NCBI GenBank assembly: GCA_036378155.1
Contig: DASUXA010000009.1
Span: forward strand, 1-64,000
From: DASUXA01 sp036378155
GTDB lineage: Bacteria; Actinomycetota; Actinomycetes; Mycobacteriales; Micromonosporaceae
DNA length: 64,000 nt
Direction: 5' to 3'
Below are positions 25,169 to 33,579 of the stretch, piece by piece (the stretch's first letter is position 1; each line of letters starts with the position of its first letter). A model generated the notes under the pieces. That model was not told the origin of the DNA, did no database searches, and saw only the letters and a list, made by a program, of their open reading frames with translations. The translations under genes were made by a program, and so were the position numbers.

Positions 25169-26313
25169 GACTGCCAGTGTTCCCGATGCTCGTCTACTGC
25201 GGACGGCGGATTGGCGAGCAGGTCGACCGCCGCGTCGCGGACCTCGGCGACCGGGATGTCGGCGACGAAACTCGGCTGGTGCGCGCAGCCCTGCCCGCCG
25301 CCCCGATGCGGGTACAGGTCCCGGGTGCAGTCCGCGCCGCACACCGGGCAGTGGATGGTCCACGAGATCAGCGGGCGGTGCCGCGCCCGGTACGGCGGAG
25401 CCCCATTGATGAGGTTGCCCACCCAGTACAACCCGACCGTCGGACAGCCGACCGCCTCGGCGACGTGGACCGGACCCGTGTCGTTCGAGACGACCAGCGC
25501 CGACCCGGCGAACAGGGCGGCGAGCCCGCCGATGGACAGCGCGCCGACCAGCGCGGTCGCCGGCGCGTCCATCGTCGCGACGACCTGCTCGACCAGGTCG
25601 CGTTCGGGCGGGGTACCGGTGACCAGAACATGCGCCCCGAGCCGCGCCAGCGCGTCGCCGACGGCGGCGAACCGCTCGGCGGGCCAGCGCCGCCGCGCGT
25701 CCGTCGCGCCGGGGTGCAGCACGACCCGCGGACCGGACGCGCGGTGCAGCTCGGGCGGCAGCGCACGCCGCGCCTGCTCGTGGTCCTCGCCGGTGAGCGC
25801 CAGTCGCGGCGTGTACGTCACCGGTCGCGCCCCGACCAGCCCGACCACCTCGAGGTACCGGAACACCTCCGGCTGGTAGTACTCGTACCGGATCCAGCGG
25901 TGCGGCGCGGGCGCGTCGGGTGCCCGCAGTCCGGCGGTGACGCGGGCGCCCAGGGCGGTCACCAGCGGGTTGCTGTACCGCCCGCCGCCGTGCAACTGGA
26001 TCGCGATGTCGAACCGCTCGTCCCGCAGCCGGTCCACGTCCCGCCACGCGTCGTGCGCCGACTCACCCGGTCCGGGACCGCGCACGCCCGGCACCGGCGG
26101 TACGGTCAGCACCCGGTCGACCGGGCCCGGGCGACCGGTGAGGAACCGCTCGTGCCAGGGCGCGCCGAGCAGCACGATCTCCGCGTCGGGGTACGCGGCG
26201 CGCAGCGCCTCCAGGGCGGGCAGCGCGAAGATGTAGTCGCCGAGCGCGTTGGCGCGCAGTACGGCGATCTTCTTGACGTCCTCGACGAGCGCACCGGTGC
26301 CGGGCACCGTCAC
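25165..26313 (-). CDS. GT9-family glycosyltransferase (heptosyltransferase-like)
   Basis: 382 residues with a GT-B fold: KKIAVLRANALGDYIFALPAL is the N-terminal signature of ADP-heptose:LPS heptosyltransferases, and VVSNDTGPVHVAEAVGCPTVGLY is the donor-binding site. A Cys-rich insert near the end (HCPVCGADCTRDLYP) may bind metal. It is coupled at both ends by GTGA overlaps. The upstream hldE would supply an ADP-heptose-type donor, so transfer to a cell-surface or secondary glycan is inferred; the host is not an LPS maker. Confidence 0.88.
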   Translation of the reverse strand: MTVPGTGALVEDVKKIAVLRANALGDYIFALPALEALRAAYPDAEIVLLGAPWHERFLTGRPGPVDRVLTVPPVPGVRGPGPGESAHDAWRDVDRLRDERFDIAIQLHGGGRYSNPLVTALGARVTAGLRAPDAPAPHRWIRYEYYQPEVFRYLEVVGLVGARPVTYTPRLALTGEDHEQARRALPPELHRASGPRVVLHPGATDARRRWPAERFAAVGDALARLGAHVLVTGTPPERDLVEQVVATMDAPATALVGALSIGGLAALFAGSALVVSNDTGPVHVAEAVGCPTVGLYWVGNLINGAPPYRARHRPLISWTIHCPVCGADCTRDLYPHRGGGQGCAHQPSFVADIPVAEVRDAAVDLLANPPSAVDEHREHWQS

Positions 26314-27812
26314 CGCCCGCCTCCCCGCGCGCTGCCGGTCAGGTCGCCGCGGCTGTCCCGCCCGCCGCCGGTACCGGCCCGGATCTGGTCGATCAGCCGG
26401 GTGGTGGAGCGGTCCGGCAGGTAGTCCAGCACCCGCACCTCGCCGCCGAGTTCGCGGACCATCGGCGCTTCGGGGATGAGTTCCTCGGGGTAGTCGCCGC
26501 CCTTGACGTACACGTCGGGACGCACCACACGCAGTAGTCCCCGGGGACTGTCCTCGTCGAACACCACGACGTGGTCCACACAGGACAGCGCGGCGAGCAC
26601 CGCGACCCGGTCGTCCACCGGGTTGACCGGTCGGTCGTCGCCCTTGAGCCGGCGTACCGAGTCGTCCGAGTTGACCGCCACGACCAGCACGTCGCCGAGG
26701 CGCTTCGCCTGGTTGAGGTAGCCGACGTGACCCCGGTGCAGCACGTCGAAGCAGCCGTTGGTGAACACGATCCGCCGGTTGCGCTGCCGGTACCCGCCGA
26801 CCAACCGGGCGAGTTCGGCGTGGTCGACGACGCGTCCCTGCGCCTCGTCGTCCCCGGCGCGGCACAGCCCGTCCGCGTCGCACACGGCGGTACCGGGGGT
26901 GCGTGTGGCGACCGTCGCCGCCCGCTGCGCCACCTCGGCGGCGGTGGACGGTTCCGCCCCGGCGAGCAGGGCGAGGGTGAACGCGGCGACGTAGCTGTCC
27001 CCGGCGCCGGCTGCCTGCCGCTCCGGGACCGGGTCGGCGTACGTGCGGTACGGCGGCGCGTCCGGCGACAGCAGCACCGAACCCTCGCTGTCCAGCGTGA
27101 CCGCCGCCAGCCGCGCCCCGAGCCGTTCGCGCAGCGCGTCGGCGTTCGCCAGGACCCAGCCGCACCGGTCGCCGGGCGCGGCGGAGTCGGCGAGCGCCTC
27201 GGTGAAGTTCGGGGTGACCACGTCGGGGCGCAGGTCTGCCCAGGGCAGCGGGTCGTGCGCGTCGACCACGAACAGCGGCAGCCCGGCGCGCCGGGCGGCG
27301 AGCCGGCGACGGGCGTCGTCGCCGCAGACCCCGAGGCCGTAGTCGCAGACGAGGACCGCCTCGGCGGGAGTGTCCAGGTACGCCCACAGTTCGTCGACCG
27401 CCCAGCCGGGCAGCGGACCGGAGTCGCCGTCGTCCACCCGTACCAGGATCTGGTCCTCCGCCATCACCCGGTTCTTGACCATCGTGCGGCGACCCGGCAC
27501 CGGTACCAGCCGGGTCTCCACGCCGGCCGCCTCGGCCAGGGCGCGCAGCCGCTCACCGTCCGCGTCGTCGCCGACCACGGACACCAGTACCGGGTGCGCG
27601 CCGAGTGCCGCGAGGTTGACAGCGGTGTTCGCCGCGCCGCCGCAGTGGTAGGCGCGCTGGCGTACCTCGACGACCGGTACCGGCGCCTCCCGGCACAGCC
27701 TGCTCGGTTTCCCGGTGAGCCACCCGTCGAGCAGGGCGTCTCCGACCACGAGTACCCGGTGCCCGGACCACCGCTCGACCAGTTCTCCGATCCCCGCACT
27801 GACCGGCCCCAT
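26310..27812 (-). CDS. hldE: bifunctional heptose-7-phosphate kinase / heptose-1-phosphate adenylyltransferase
   Basis: 500 residues. The ribokinase-like N-half (1 to about 300) has VVGDALLDGWL, YHCGGAANTAVNLAALG and the anion hole QAAGAGDSYVAAF. The C-half is a nucleotidyltransferase with TNGCFDVLHRGHVGYL near 347 and KGGDYPEELIPEA. Both halves of HldE/RfaE are intact, so it should make ADP-D-glycero-beta-D-manno-heptose, provided sedoheptulose-7-phosphate isomerase and phosphatase genes exist elsewhere. GGGGGAG precedes ATG 27812. First gene of a coupled three-gene operon. Confidence 0.92.
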   Translation of the reverse strand: MGPVSAGIGELVERWSGHRVLVVGDALLDGWLTGKPSRLCREAPVPVVEVRQRAYHCGGAANTAVNLAALGAHPVLVSVVGDDADGERLRALAEAAGVETRLVPVPGRRTMVKNRVMAEDQILVRVDDGDSGPLPGWAVDELWAYLDTPAEAVLVCDYGLGVCGDDARRRLAARRAGLPLFVVDAHDPLPWADLRPDVVTPNFTEALADSAAPGDRCGWVLANADALRERLGARLAAVTLDSEGSVLLSPDAPPYRTYADPVPERQAAGAGDSYVAAFTLALLAGAEPSTAAEVAQRAATVATRTPGTAVCDADGLCRAGDDEAQGRVVDHAELARLVGGYRQRNRRIVFTNGCFDVLHRGHVGYLNQAKRLGDVLVVAVNSDDSVRRLKGDDRPVNPVDDRVAVLAALSCVDHVVVFDEDSPRGLLRVVRPDVYVKGGDYPEELIPEAPMVRELGGEVRVLDYLPDRSTTRLIDQIRAGTGGGRDSRGDLTGSARGGGR

Positions 27813-27959
27813 CCACTCCCCCTTTCGGCGACTGTTCCGGGTCGTGGCGTTGGACGCGCCGAGCCGGAATGGTCGAAAGCCCGCTCCCCGCAGCGGCGGT
27901 ACCCGGAGGACGTCGCGCGAAACCGTTTCACGAGTACCCAGACGGGTAGTCCACGCGCT

Positions 27960-28160
27960 GTGACCTCAACCGACGACGACATGGACAACCTGCTCGACAA
28001 GGTGTTCCTGGGTGACGAACGGCTCTCCGGCGGGGAGATCCAACGCCGCGCGCTCGCCGAGGAGGCACCGGCGGACCTGCTGGAACTCCTGGACCAGTTG
28101 CCCGAGGGCGAGTACGCCCAGGACGAGGCAGCCGAGGCGCTGCGCCAACTTGCCGACTGA
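27960..28160 (+). CDS. small DUF2795-like protein
   Basis: 66 residues from GTG 27960 (59 from ATG 27981). The C-terminal half LLELLDQLPEGEYAQDEAAEALRQ resembles the DUF2795 core (a helix, then LP-x-x-xY, then a short helix) seen in fuller form in the convergent gene at 28279. Highly charged with no membrane segment. Function unknown. It is divergent from hldE and faces the second DUF2795 gene across a 40-bp palindrome. Confidence 0.7.
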   Translation: MTSTDDDMDNLLDKVFLGDERLSGGEIQRRALAEEAPADLLELLDQLPEGEYAQDEAAEALRQLAD

Positions 28161-28204
28161 GGCGGGGGTGTGCCCGGCTGGAGGCGGGGTGTGCCCGGAC
28201 CCGC

Positions 28205-28244
28205 GTACACCGCTGGTGGGGTAGCTACCCCACCATCGGTGTAC
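28205..28244. terminator. 40-bp near-perfect palindrome between two DUF2795-type genes
   Basis: GTACACCG and CGGTGTAC flank TGGTGGGGTAG/CTACCCCACCA with one mismatched pair and no central loop. Its placement between convergent genes fits a bidirectional terminator. Confidence 0.75.
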
Positions 28245-28278
28245 GGATTCCGGGACGCAGGTCGTCGTCCCCGAACGG

Positions 28279-28686
28279 CTAGAACCGCTCGGTCGCGGTC
28301 GGGTGCCCCAGCGCCTTCCAGACGTCGTCGATCGTGGCGTACTCCTTGTCGGGCAGTCGCTCGATCGCGTCGCGGACGTCCTGGGGCGCCTCCATGTTCT
28401 CGGCGTTCTCGCGCAGTTGATCCTTGGTGTACGGCCAGTGGGTACCGGCGATGAACCGACCCAGCCGGCTGCGCTCGTCGACCTGCTCGGTGGTCATCCC
28501 GGCGGGTGCGCTGCCCGGACGGTCGTCACCGATGATCGCGTCCGGCTCCGGCTGGTCCTCGCCGGGCGGCTCGGGCTCGCGCCACTCCTCGGCGCGCGAC
28601 CCGGTCGGCCCGCCACGCAGGTGCGACTGCACCTCCTTGGAGAGCTCGTCGTCCATGCGCGGCCCGTGGGTGCTGTTCTGGTCCAT
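28279..28686 (-). CDS. DUF2795 domain protein
   Basis: 135 residues. The C-terminal DUF2795 domain (about 78-130) reads SRLGRFIAGTHWPYTKDQL, then AIERLPDKEYATIDDVWKALG, a two-helix module of unknown function, sometimes proposed to bind nucleic acid or partner proteins. The N-terminal half is acidic and disordered. Convergent with the small DUF2795-like gene at 27960. Confidence 0.85.
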   Translation of the reverse strand: MDQNSTHGPRMDDELSKEVQSHLRGGPTGSRAEEWREPEPPGEDQPEPDAIIGDDRPGSAPAGMTTEQVDERSRLGRFIAGTHWPYTKDQLRENAENMEAPQDVRDAIERLPDKEYATIDDVWKALGHPTATERF

Positions 28687-28775
28687 GACCAGTCCGCTAC
28701 CCGGCGACCCGCGACGACAAACCCGGCGTGTGCGCGGTGGCGGCGCGGGTACCGAACCGGCGGAGGTGACGCGGA

Positions 28776-29081
28776 ATGCCTCGTGACGACGGCACCGAGG
28801 CGCGCCGGCTGAACCTGGCGATGGGGGTGCTCGCCGGGTGGTACCTGCTGGGCATCGCGATCGGGCTGCTCGTGCTGCGGGTCGCGGCGCCCGATCCGGG
28901 CGTGGTTCTGCTCGCCGGGCCGATCGTGCTGGTCGCGGTGGTGTTCGTGGCGCCGGGCACGTTCATCGTGCTGGCGAACCGGCGACGCCGGCTCGGACCG
29001 GTGGCGCTGGGTACCGCGAGCGCGCTGGCGGGCGCCGTCGTCGCGGCGGCCGGGGTCACCATCGCGCTCACCCTGAGGTGA
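28776..29081 (+). CDS. small three-helix membrane protein, hypothetical
   Basis: 101 residues: a charged N-terminus, then helices LAMGVLAGWYLLGIAIGLLVL, PGVVLLAGPIVLVAVVFVAPG and a C-terminal ALAGAVVAAAGVTIALTL with RRRR before it. GGAGGTGA lies upstream of ATG 28776. No family was recognised. The last codons and stop form one arm set of a hairpin that is duplicated 39 bases downstream. Confidence 0.7.
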   Translation: MPRDDGTEARRLNLAMGVLAGWYLLGIAIGLLVLRVAAPDPGVVLLAGPIVLVAVVFVAPGTFIVLANRRRRLGPVALGTASALAGAVVAAAGVTIALTLR

Positions 29082-29124
29082 GCGCGACCGTCCGGCAACC
29101 CCGCGCTCACCCTGAGGTGAGCGC
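29063..29124. terminator. duplicated 3'-end hairpin between convergent genes
   Basis: GCGCTCACC-CTGA-GGTGAGCGC occurs at 29064-29085 and again at 29103-29124. The first copy encodes the last residues and stop of the upstream membrane-protein gene; the second abuts the stop of the GH13 gene. Each can form a 9-10 bp stem. Period 39 bp. Confidence 0.75.
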
Positions 29125-30771
29125 TCAGCCGGCGGCGCTGCGGCGCAGTCGGATCCACCGGTACCCGTACCCGGACAGGTCGAGCGCGTCGAGCCGACCG
29201 ACCGGCTGGTACCGCTGGTCGCCGAACACCTGGTCCGGCTCGTCCGTCTCGGCGTACAGCGAGCTGAGATCGACCCGTACGTCCTCGGGTCCGAGGTTGT
29301 GCAGGAACAGCATCGAGCCGGACGGACCGTCGGCGCGGTGCGCCAGTACCCGTCGGGGCAGCGGCACGTCGACCGGGCTGCACACACCCGCGCCCACCTC
29401 GGGACTTTCCCGCAACGTGTGGATCATGCGCTCGAACCAGGACAGCAGCGAGCCGGGGTCGTGGCGCTGGGCGGTGACGTTGACCTTCTGGTACGAGTAC
29501 TCGCCGCTCGACACGACGGGACGGATCAGCTTGTCGGCGCTGGAGAAGCCGGCGTTCTTCGACGCCGACCACTGCATCGGGGTACGGATCGCGTCCCGCC
29601 CCTCCAATGCGAGGTCGTCGCCCATCCCGATCTCCTCGCCGTATCTGAGCACCGGGGTGCCGCGCAGCGTGAACTGCAGCGAGTACGCCAATTCCAGCCG
29701 CCGCCGGTCGTTGCCCAGCATCGGCGCCAGCCGGCGGCGGATACCCCGGTCGTACAGCCGCATCTCCGGTTTCGGACCGAACTGCTCGAACACGTCCGAG
29801 CGCTGCTCGGTGGTGAGCCGGGACAGGTCGATCTCGTCGTGGTTGCGCAGGAAGGTCGCCCACTGCGCGCCCCGGGGCAGCGCCGGCGAGTTGCGCAGCG
29901 CCTCGATGACCTGCTCGGGGTCCTGACGGGCGAGGGCGAGGATGATCCTGCCGTTGAGCATGAAGTCGAACAGCATGTGCAGCCGGTTCGCCGACCCGCC
30001 CTCGTCGGCGAAGTACTGGATGAGCTGGTCCGCCTCCACATTCGCCTCGGCCAGCAGCAACGCGTCGCCGCGTCGCCACTGGACGTACTGCCGCAGTTCG
30101 GTGAGGAGTTTCAGGTCCTTCGACGGCGCGGGGTTGCCGGGTTCGGTCAGCTCGATGATGAACGGGGCGGCGTCGATACGGAATCCGGAGACGCCCAGGT
30201 GCAGCCAGAAACCCATGATCTTCTTGAGTTCCTCGCGGACCCGCTCGTTGGCGTAGTTGAGGTCCGGCTGGAACTCGTAGAACCGGTGGTAGTACCAGGC
30301 TTGCGCCTGCTTGTGGTACGTCCACGTCTCGTGCTGCTCGCCGGGGAAGACCATGCCCTGGAACCGGTCCGGCGGCTCCTCGGTCGACCAGATGTACCAG
30401 TCGCGGTACGGCGAGTCCGGCGACTCGCACGCCGACTGGAACCACGGGTGCTGGTCGGAGGTGTGGTTGGCGACCAGGTCGATGATCACCCGGATGCCGC
30501 GGTTCGCCGCCTGGTGCAGCAGTTCGGCGAAGTCGCCGAGGGTACCGAGCGCGGGGTTGACCGTGTAGAAGTCGGTGACGTCGTAGCCGTCGTCGCGGTT
30601 CGGGGTCGGATGGATGGGGGCCAGCCACAGGCAGGTGACGCCCAGCCGGGACAGGTAGTCCAACCGACCCATGAGGCCGCGGAAGTCGCCGATGCCGTCG
30701 CCGTCGGAGTCCGCGTAGGTCTCCACGTCCAGCGAGTAGATGACCGCTTCGTCGTACCAGTGCTCGCTCAC
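29125..30771 (-). CDS. GH13 alpha-amylase-family enzyme, trehalose-synthase-like
   Basis: 548 residues. (beta/alpha)8 motifs: region I VIIDLVANHTSDQHPWF, region II FRIDAAPF with nucleophile near D198, region III LLAEANVE with acid/base near E240, region IV LRNHDEIDL with D near 311. The N-terminal WYDEAVIYSLDVETYADSDGDGIGDF is typical of maltose alpha-D-glucosyltransferase/TreS-type members, though the Asp-Val-Glu variant is unusual. Cytoplasmic. The alternative is an oligo-alpha-glucosidase. GTG start; no glycogen-maltosyl genes lie nearby. Confidence 0.87.
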   Translation of the reverse strand: MSEHWYDEAVIYSLDVETYADSDGDGIGDFRGLMGRLDYLSRLGVTCLWLAPIHPTPNRDDGYDVTDFYTVNPALGTLGDFAELLHQAANRGIRVIIDLVANHTSDQHPWFQSACESPDSPYRDWYIWSTEEPPDRFQGMVFPGEQHETWTYHKQAQAWYYHRFYEFQPDLNYANERVREELKKIMGFWLHLGVSGFRIDAAPFIIELTEPGNPAPSKDLKLLTELRQYVQWRRGDALLLAEANVEADQLIQYFADEGGSANRLHMLFDFMLNGRIILALARQDPEQVIEALRNSPALPRGAQWATFLRNHDEIDLSRLTTEQRSDVFEQFGPKPEMRLYDRGIRRRLAPMLGNDRRRLELAYSLQFTLRGTPVLRYGEEIGMGDDLALEGRDAIRTPMQWSASKNAGFSSADKLIRPVVSSGEYSYQKVNVTAQRHDPGSLLSWFERMIHTLRESPEVGAGVCSPVDVPLPRRVLAHRADGPSGSMLFLHNLGPEDVRVDLSSLYAETDEPDQVFGDQRYQPVGRLDALDLSGYGYRWIRLRRSAAG

Positions 30772-30828
30772 GCCGCAGCAAGTCCCCGCGGGAACCGGAC
30801 GCCAAACGACGCGACCGGGCGGGAACGC

Positions 30829-31560
30829 CTATCGGGTGTCGAGCCGCGCCCAGACGATCTTGCCGTCGGTCGTCGGTACACAGCCCCACGCGGACGACAC
30901 GGCGGCGATCAAGAGCAGTCCACGCCCGCGTTCCTCGGTGACGTCGGGGGTCTTCGCCACCGGTCTCCCGAGCGCGCGGTCGCGGCACGAGACGTACAGG
31001 TCTTCGCCGCGTACCAGCAGGGACACGTCGAGCGGGGTGGCGGCGTGCCGGACCGCGTTGCCGACCAGTTCGGATATCACCAGTTCGGCGAGGTCGCGGG
31101 TGGCGGGCGGTACGTCGCAACGCTCACACGCGGCGAGTACGAACGCGCGGGCGCTCGCGGCGGCGTACACGGTGGGGTGCAGGTGCAGCGTGACCCGGCG
31201 CGGTACCGGGAAGTTGCGGGCGGCGGCGAGCGCCGCCTCCATCGGCTCGTACACGGTGAGGTGTCGCGACACGGCGCGGCGGGCGAGCGCCCCGCCGATG
31301 CCGGAAGCCGGTGCGACGAGCAGCAAATGGGTGCCCGGCCACCGTGCGGCGCGGGCAGCCACCGCGGCGAACAGCACCAGCGTGATCTCGTTCGATACCC
31401 GCACCCGCCGCAGGTCGACGACGAGGGCGGACGGCTGGTCGGCGAGCGGCTCGAGCATCGCCTCGCGCGCCACCTGAGCGGTGTGCCGGTCGAGCAGTCC
31501 GTACAGTCGCACCACCGCGACAGGGAAGCGAGCCTGATGTTCGACGGTCAGGGTCGTCAT
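30829..31560 (-). CDS. STAS domain fused to RsbW-like ATPase (sigma-factor regulator)
   Basis: 243 residues. The N-terminal STAS-like half (1 to about 115) has ALVVDLRRVRVSNEITLVLF but lacks the usual phospho-Ser DSSG. The C-terminal HATPase half (about 120-243) has the N-box ELVISELVGNAVRHA and a G-box GRGLLLIAAVSSAWG with conserved Trp. Fusing an antagonist-like and a kinase-like domain in one chain suggests a self-regulated anti-sigma factor or an output branch of stress signalling. GGGAG precedes ATG 31560. It lies 57 bases upstream of the GH13 gene, on the same strand. Confidence 0.85.
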   Translation of the reverse strand: MTTLTVEHQARFPVAVVRLYGLLDRHTAQVAREAMLEPLADQPSALVVDLRRVRVSNEITLVLFAAVAARAARWPGTHLLLVAPASGIGGALARRAVSRHLTVYEPMEAALAAARNFPVPRRVTLHLHPTVYAAASARAFVLAACERCDVPPATRDLAELVISELVGNAVRHAATPLDVSLLVRGEDLYVSCRDRALGRPVAKTPDVTEERGRGLLLIAAVSSAWGCVPTTDGKIVWARLDTR

Positions 31561-31609
31561 CGTGCCCGCAACTCCCGCCGCCGGTCGACTCGGCACCGCG
31601 CCTCTCGGT

Positions 31610-31810
31610 TCAGTCCTGTGGCCGCATGGGCCGGTCCGGCACGTCGCGCTGTCCGGATGCCGTCTGCTGTCCGCCTGCATAGGTGAGCCGCCCACGACTC
31701 TGGTCCAACTCCTCCGTGACTCCTGGCTCACCTTCGGCGTCGCGCGGATCGACGCCGGCGCGCGGCACGTCGGTCTGCTTTTCGATCTCCTCATAGTCCG
31801 GCTCACGCAT
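31610..31810 (-). CDS. small acidic hypothetical protein
   Basis: 66 residues, acidic and probably disordered: MREPDYEEIEKQTDVPRAGV, then repeated Asp/Glu/Gly/Gln segments. Its composition resembles stress-type small proteins in actinomycetes rather than the Arg-rich shadow frames here. The ribosome site is weak. It would be first on the minus strand ahead of the STAS-ATPase gene. Confidence 0.5.
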   Translation of the reverse strand: MREPDYEEIEKQTDVPRAGVDPRDAEGEPGVTEELDQSRGRLTYAGGQQTASGQRDVPDRPMRPQD

Positions 31811-32035
31811 GGCGTATAGCTACCCGGCACGGCAGCCCGAAAACGCCGGACGTCGCCGCGGCACGGGTCCGCGACGAGCCGCTGTGACCTGCGACTTCTC
31901 CGGTACCGCAGCGGGATCGGCGACATCTGTCGGGTAACCGACGCCCGGCGCCGGAAACAGTGGTCGGACAGGTATCGAGCGCACCGATCGGGGTACGCGG
32001 GGGTCCCGGCACAGAACCGATCGGAGGGTGTTCGC

Positions 32036-32602
32036 ATGACCACAGCCGCCGAGCAGGACGTCATCGAACTGCTACTGACCCAGCACAACCAGATCAAGGA
32101 CATGTTCTCCCAACTGGGCATGGCGACCGGCGAGCAGCGTCGGGACCTGTTCGAGGATCTGGTCCGGCTGCTCGCCGTGCACGAGACCGCCGAGGAGGAA
32201 GTGGTGCACCCGCTCGCGCGGCGGCGCATCGAGTCGGGCGACCAGATCATCGACGCGCGGCTGCACGAGGAACAGGACGCCAAGCAGATGCTGTCTGACA
32301 TGTACGACAAGGGCATCGACGCGCCGACGTTCGAGTCCGACCTGACGGCGCTGCGGGACGCGGTGATCGCGCACGCCACGCACGAGGAGAACGAGGAGTT
32401 CCCGTACCTGCGCCAGTCCGTCGACCCGGACCAGTTGCGGAAGATGGCGACGGCGGTACGGGCAGCCGAAGCGACCGCCCCGACCCGCCCGCACCCGAGC
32501 GCGCAGACCGCCACGGCGAACGTGATGCTCGGTCCACCGTTGGCGGTCTTCGATCGGATGCGCGACGCGTTCCGCGGCGCCCGCGAGCCCGGCGACGGTT
32601 GA
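32036..32602 (+). CDS. hemerythrin domain-containing protein
   Basis: 188 residues. A four-helix HHE bundle at about 8-145 has diiron ligands visible as TQHNQIKDMF, HETAEEEVVHP, HEEQDAKQM and HATHEENEEFPYL. Likely an oxygen, NO or iron sensor/storage protein. The tail (about 150-188) is disordered. CGGAGGG lies upstream of ATG 32036. Monocistronic with a strong convergent terminator downstream. Confidence 0.92.
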   Translation: MTTAAEQDVIELLLTQHNQIKDMFSQLGMATGEQRRDLFEDLVRLLAVHETAEEEVVHPLARRRIESGDQIIDARLHEEQDAKQMLSDMYDKGIDAPTFESDLTALRDAVIAHATHEENEEFPYLRQSVDPDQLRKMATAVRAAEATAPTRPHPSAQTATANVMLGPPLAVFDRMRDAFRGAREPGDG

Positions 32603-32640
32603 CCGCCAACCCCTTCCACGGTGCGATATCGCGCCGCGCA

Positions 32641-32677
32641 ACTACTGAGGGCGGCCCTTCGGGCCGCCCTCAGTAGT
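32641..32677. terminator. 17-bp-stem terminator overlapping the 3' end of a coding region
   Basis: ACTACTGAGGGCGGCCC, loop TTC, then the exact complement. It terminates the hemerythrin transcript, yet its right arm encodes the last 12 codons and its left edge the stop of the minus-strand esterase gene. Confidence 0.85.
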
Positions 32678-33367
32678 GTCCGAGGCAAGCCAGTCCACAG
32701 CAGCCGACACGACCTCCTCCGGTACCACGTGTCCGCCGTCGAACTCCTGGTACTCGACGTCGTAGCCGGCTTCGCGCAGGGCGGGCACGATCCGCCGGCT
32801 GCACCGGTCGATCGGGAGCACCCGGTCCTGCCGCCCGTGTGAGACGTAGACCGACGGGGTACCGAGGCGCGACATCGGGGACATGAACCCCGGCGAGAAC
32901 GCGATCACCCGGTCGAACAGGTCGCCGTTGGTGATGCCGAGCGACAGCGCGTACGACGCGCCGTCGGAGAACCCGCCGATCGCCAACGACCCGGACAGCG
33001 GGTACGTCGCCAGGACCCGCCGCAGCGCGTCGCTGATCCGGTCGATGTCCGGACCGTACCCGTCGAGCAGCAGATCCCAGGTACCGGCGACGGACTGCGG
33101 GGCGAGCAGCAGCAGCCCGTTCCCGTCGGCGCGCCCGCGCAGCAGTCGCAGCCCGTCCGACGCGCGACCGCCCGCGCCGTGCAACGTGACGACCAGCCAC
33201 TTCGGGTGCGGCGGCAGGTACATCAGGGCGGGCGGTCCGTGGTCGAGGCCCACCGTCCGAATTCCGGGACCGTCGCCCGGTACCGGCTCCGCGGGCGCGC
33301 ACAAGCTGATCCGTCCGTGGGACGAATCCGCCGGTAGCGCTGGGCGAGGCTGGCCGGTCTCGGGCAT
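32642..33367 (-). CDS. alpha/beta-hydrolase esterase (phospholipase/carboxylesterase type)
   Basis: 241 residues. The oxyanion strand is LVVTLHGAGG, nucleophile S134 in GGFSDGAS, Asp near 180 in SHGRQDRVLP and catalytic H212 in DGGHVVP. No clear signal peptide from ATG 33367, which has AAGGGGG upstream; the longer frame to 33448 has a basic start without an export signal. A cytoplasmic carboxylesterase is likely; the substrate is unknown. Its last codons lie within the hairpin at 32641-32677. Confidence 0.85.
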   Translation of the reverse strand: MPETGQPRPALPADSSHGRISLCAPAEPVPGDGPGIRTVGLDHGPPALMYLPPHPKWLVVTLHGAGGRASDGLRLLRGRADGNGLLLLAPQSVAGTWDLLLDGYGPDIDRISDALRRVLATYPLSGSLAIGGFSDGASYALSLGITNGDLFDRVIAFSPGFMSPMSRLGTPSVYVSHGRQDRVLPIDRCSRRIVPALREAGYDVEYQEFDGGHVVPEEVVSAAVDWLASDTTEGGPKGRPQ

Positions 33368-33453
33368 GCGGCACGCCCCCTTCCGTCTTCGTGATCGGGT
33401 ACCCGCTGTCTCCCCGCGCGACACCCGATGCGTCGACCCGCCACCCATCCTGC

Positions 33454-33477
33454 GTAAATAAATTCATGTCTATTTAC
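33454..33477. promoter_or_regulatory. AT-rich inverted repeat between divergent genes
   Basis: GTAAATA and TATTTAC, 10 bases apart, in a roughly 60-base AT-rich island that stands out from the surroundings. It lies between the divergent esterase and secreted Asp-box protein genes and likely holds both promoters and an operator. Confidence 0.45.
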
Positions 33478-33579
33478 TTCGCATCCGGCACCTGATAGAT
33501 AGACGTCACATCGCGCGGCACGCGTCGCCCGGCTACCCCTGGCCGGCGACGCCGCGCACGTACCGAAAAGGTGATGCGG

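Noticed and set aside
20896..27812. LPS core synthesis locus
   Set aside because: hldE and GT9 are present, but gene style is clearly actinobacterial and no lipid A or other LPS genes occur.
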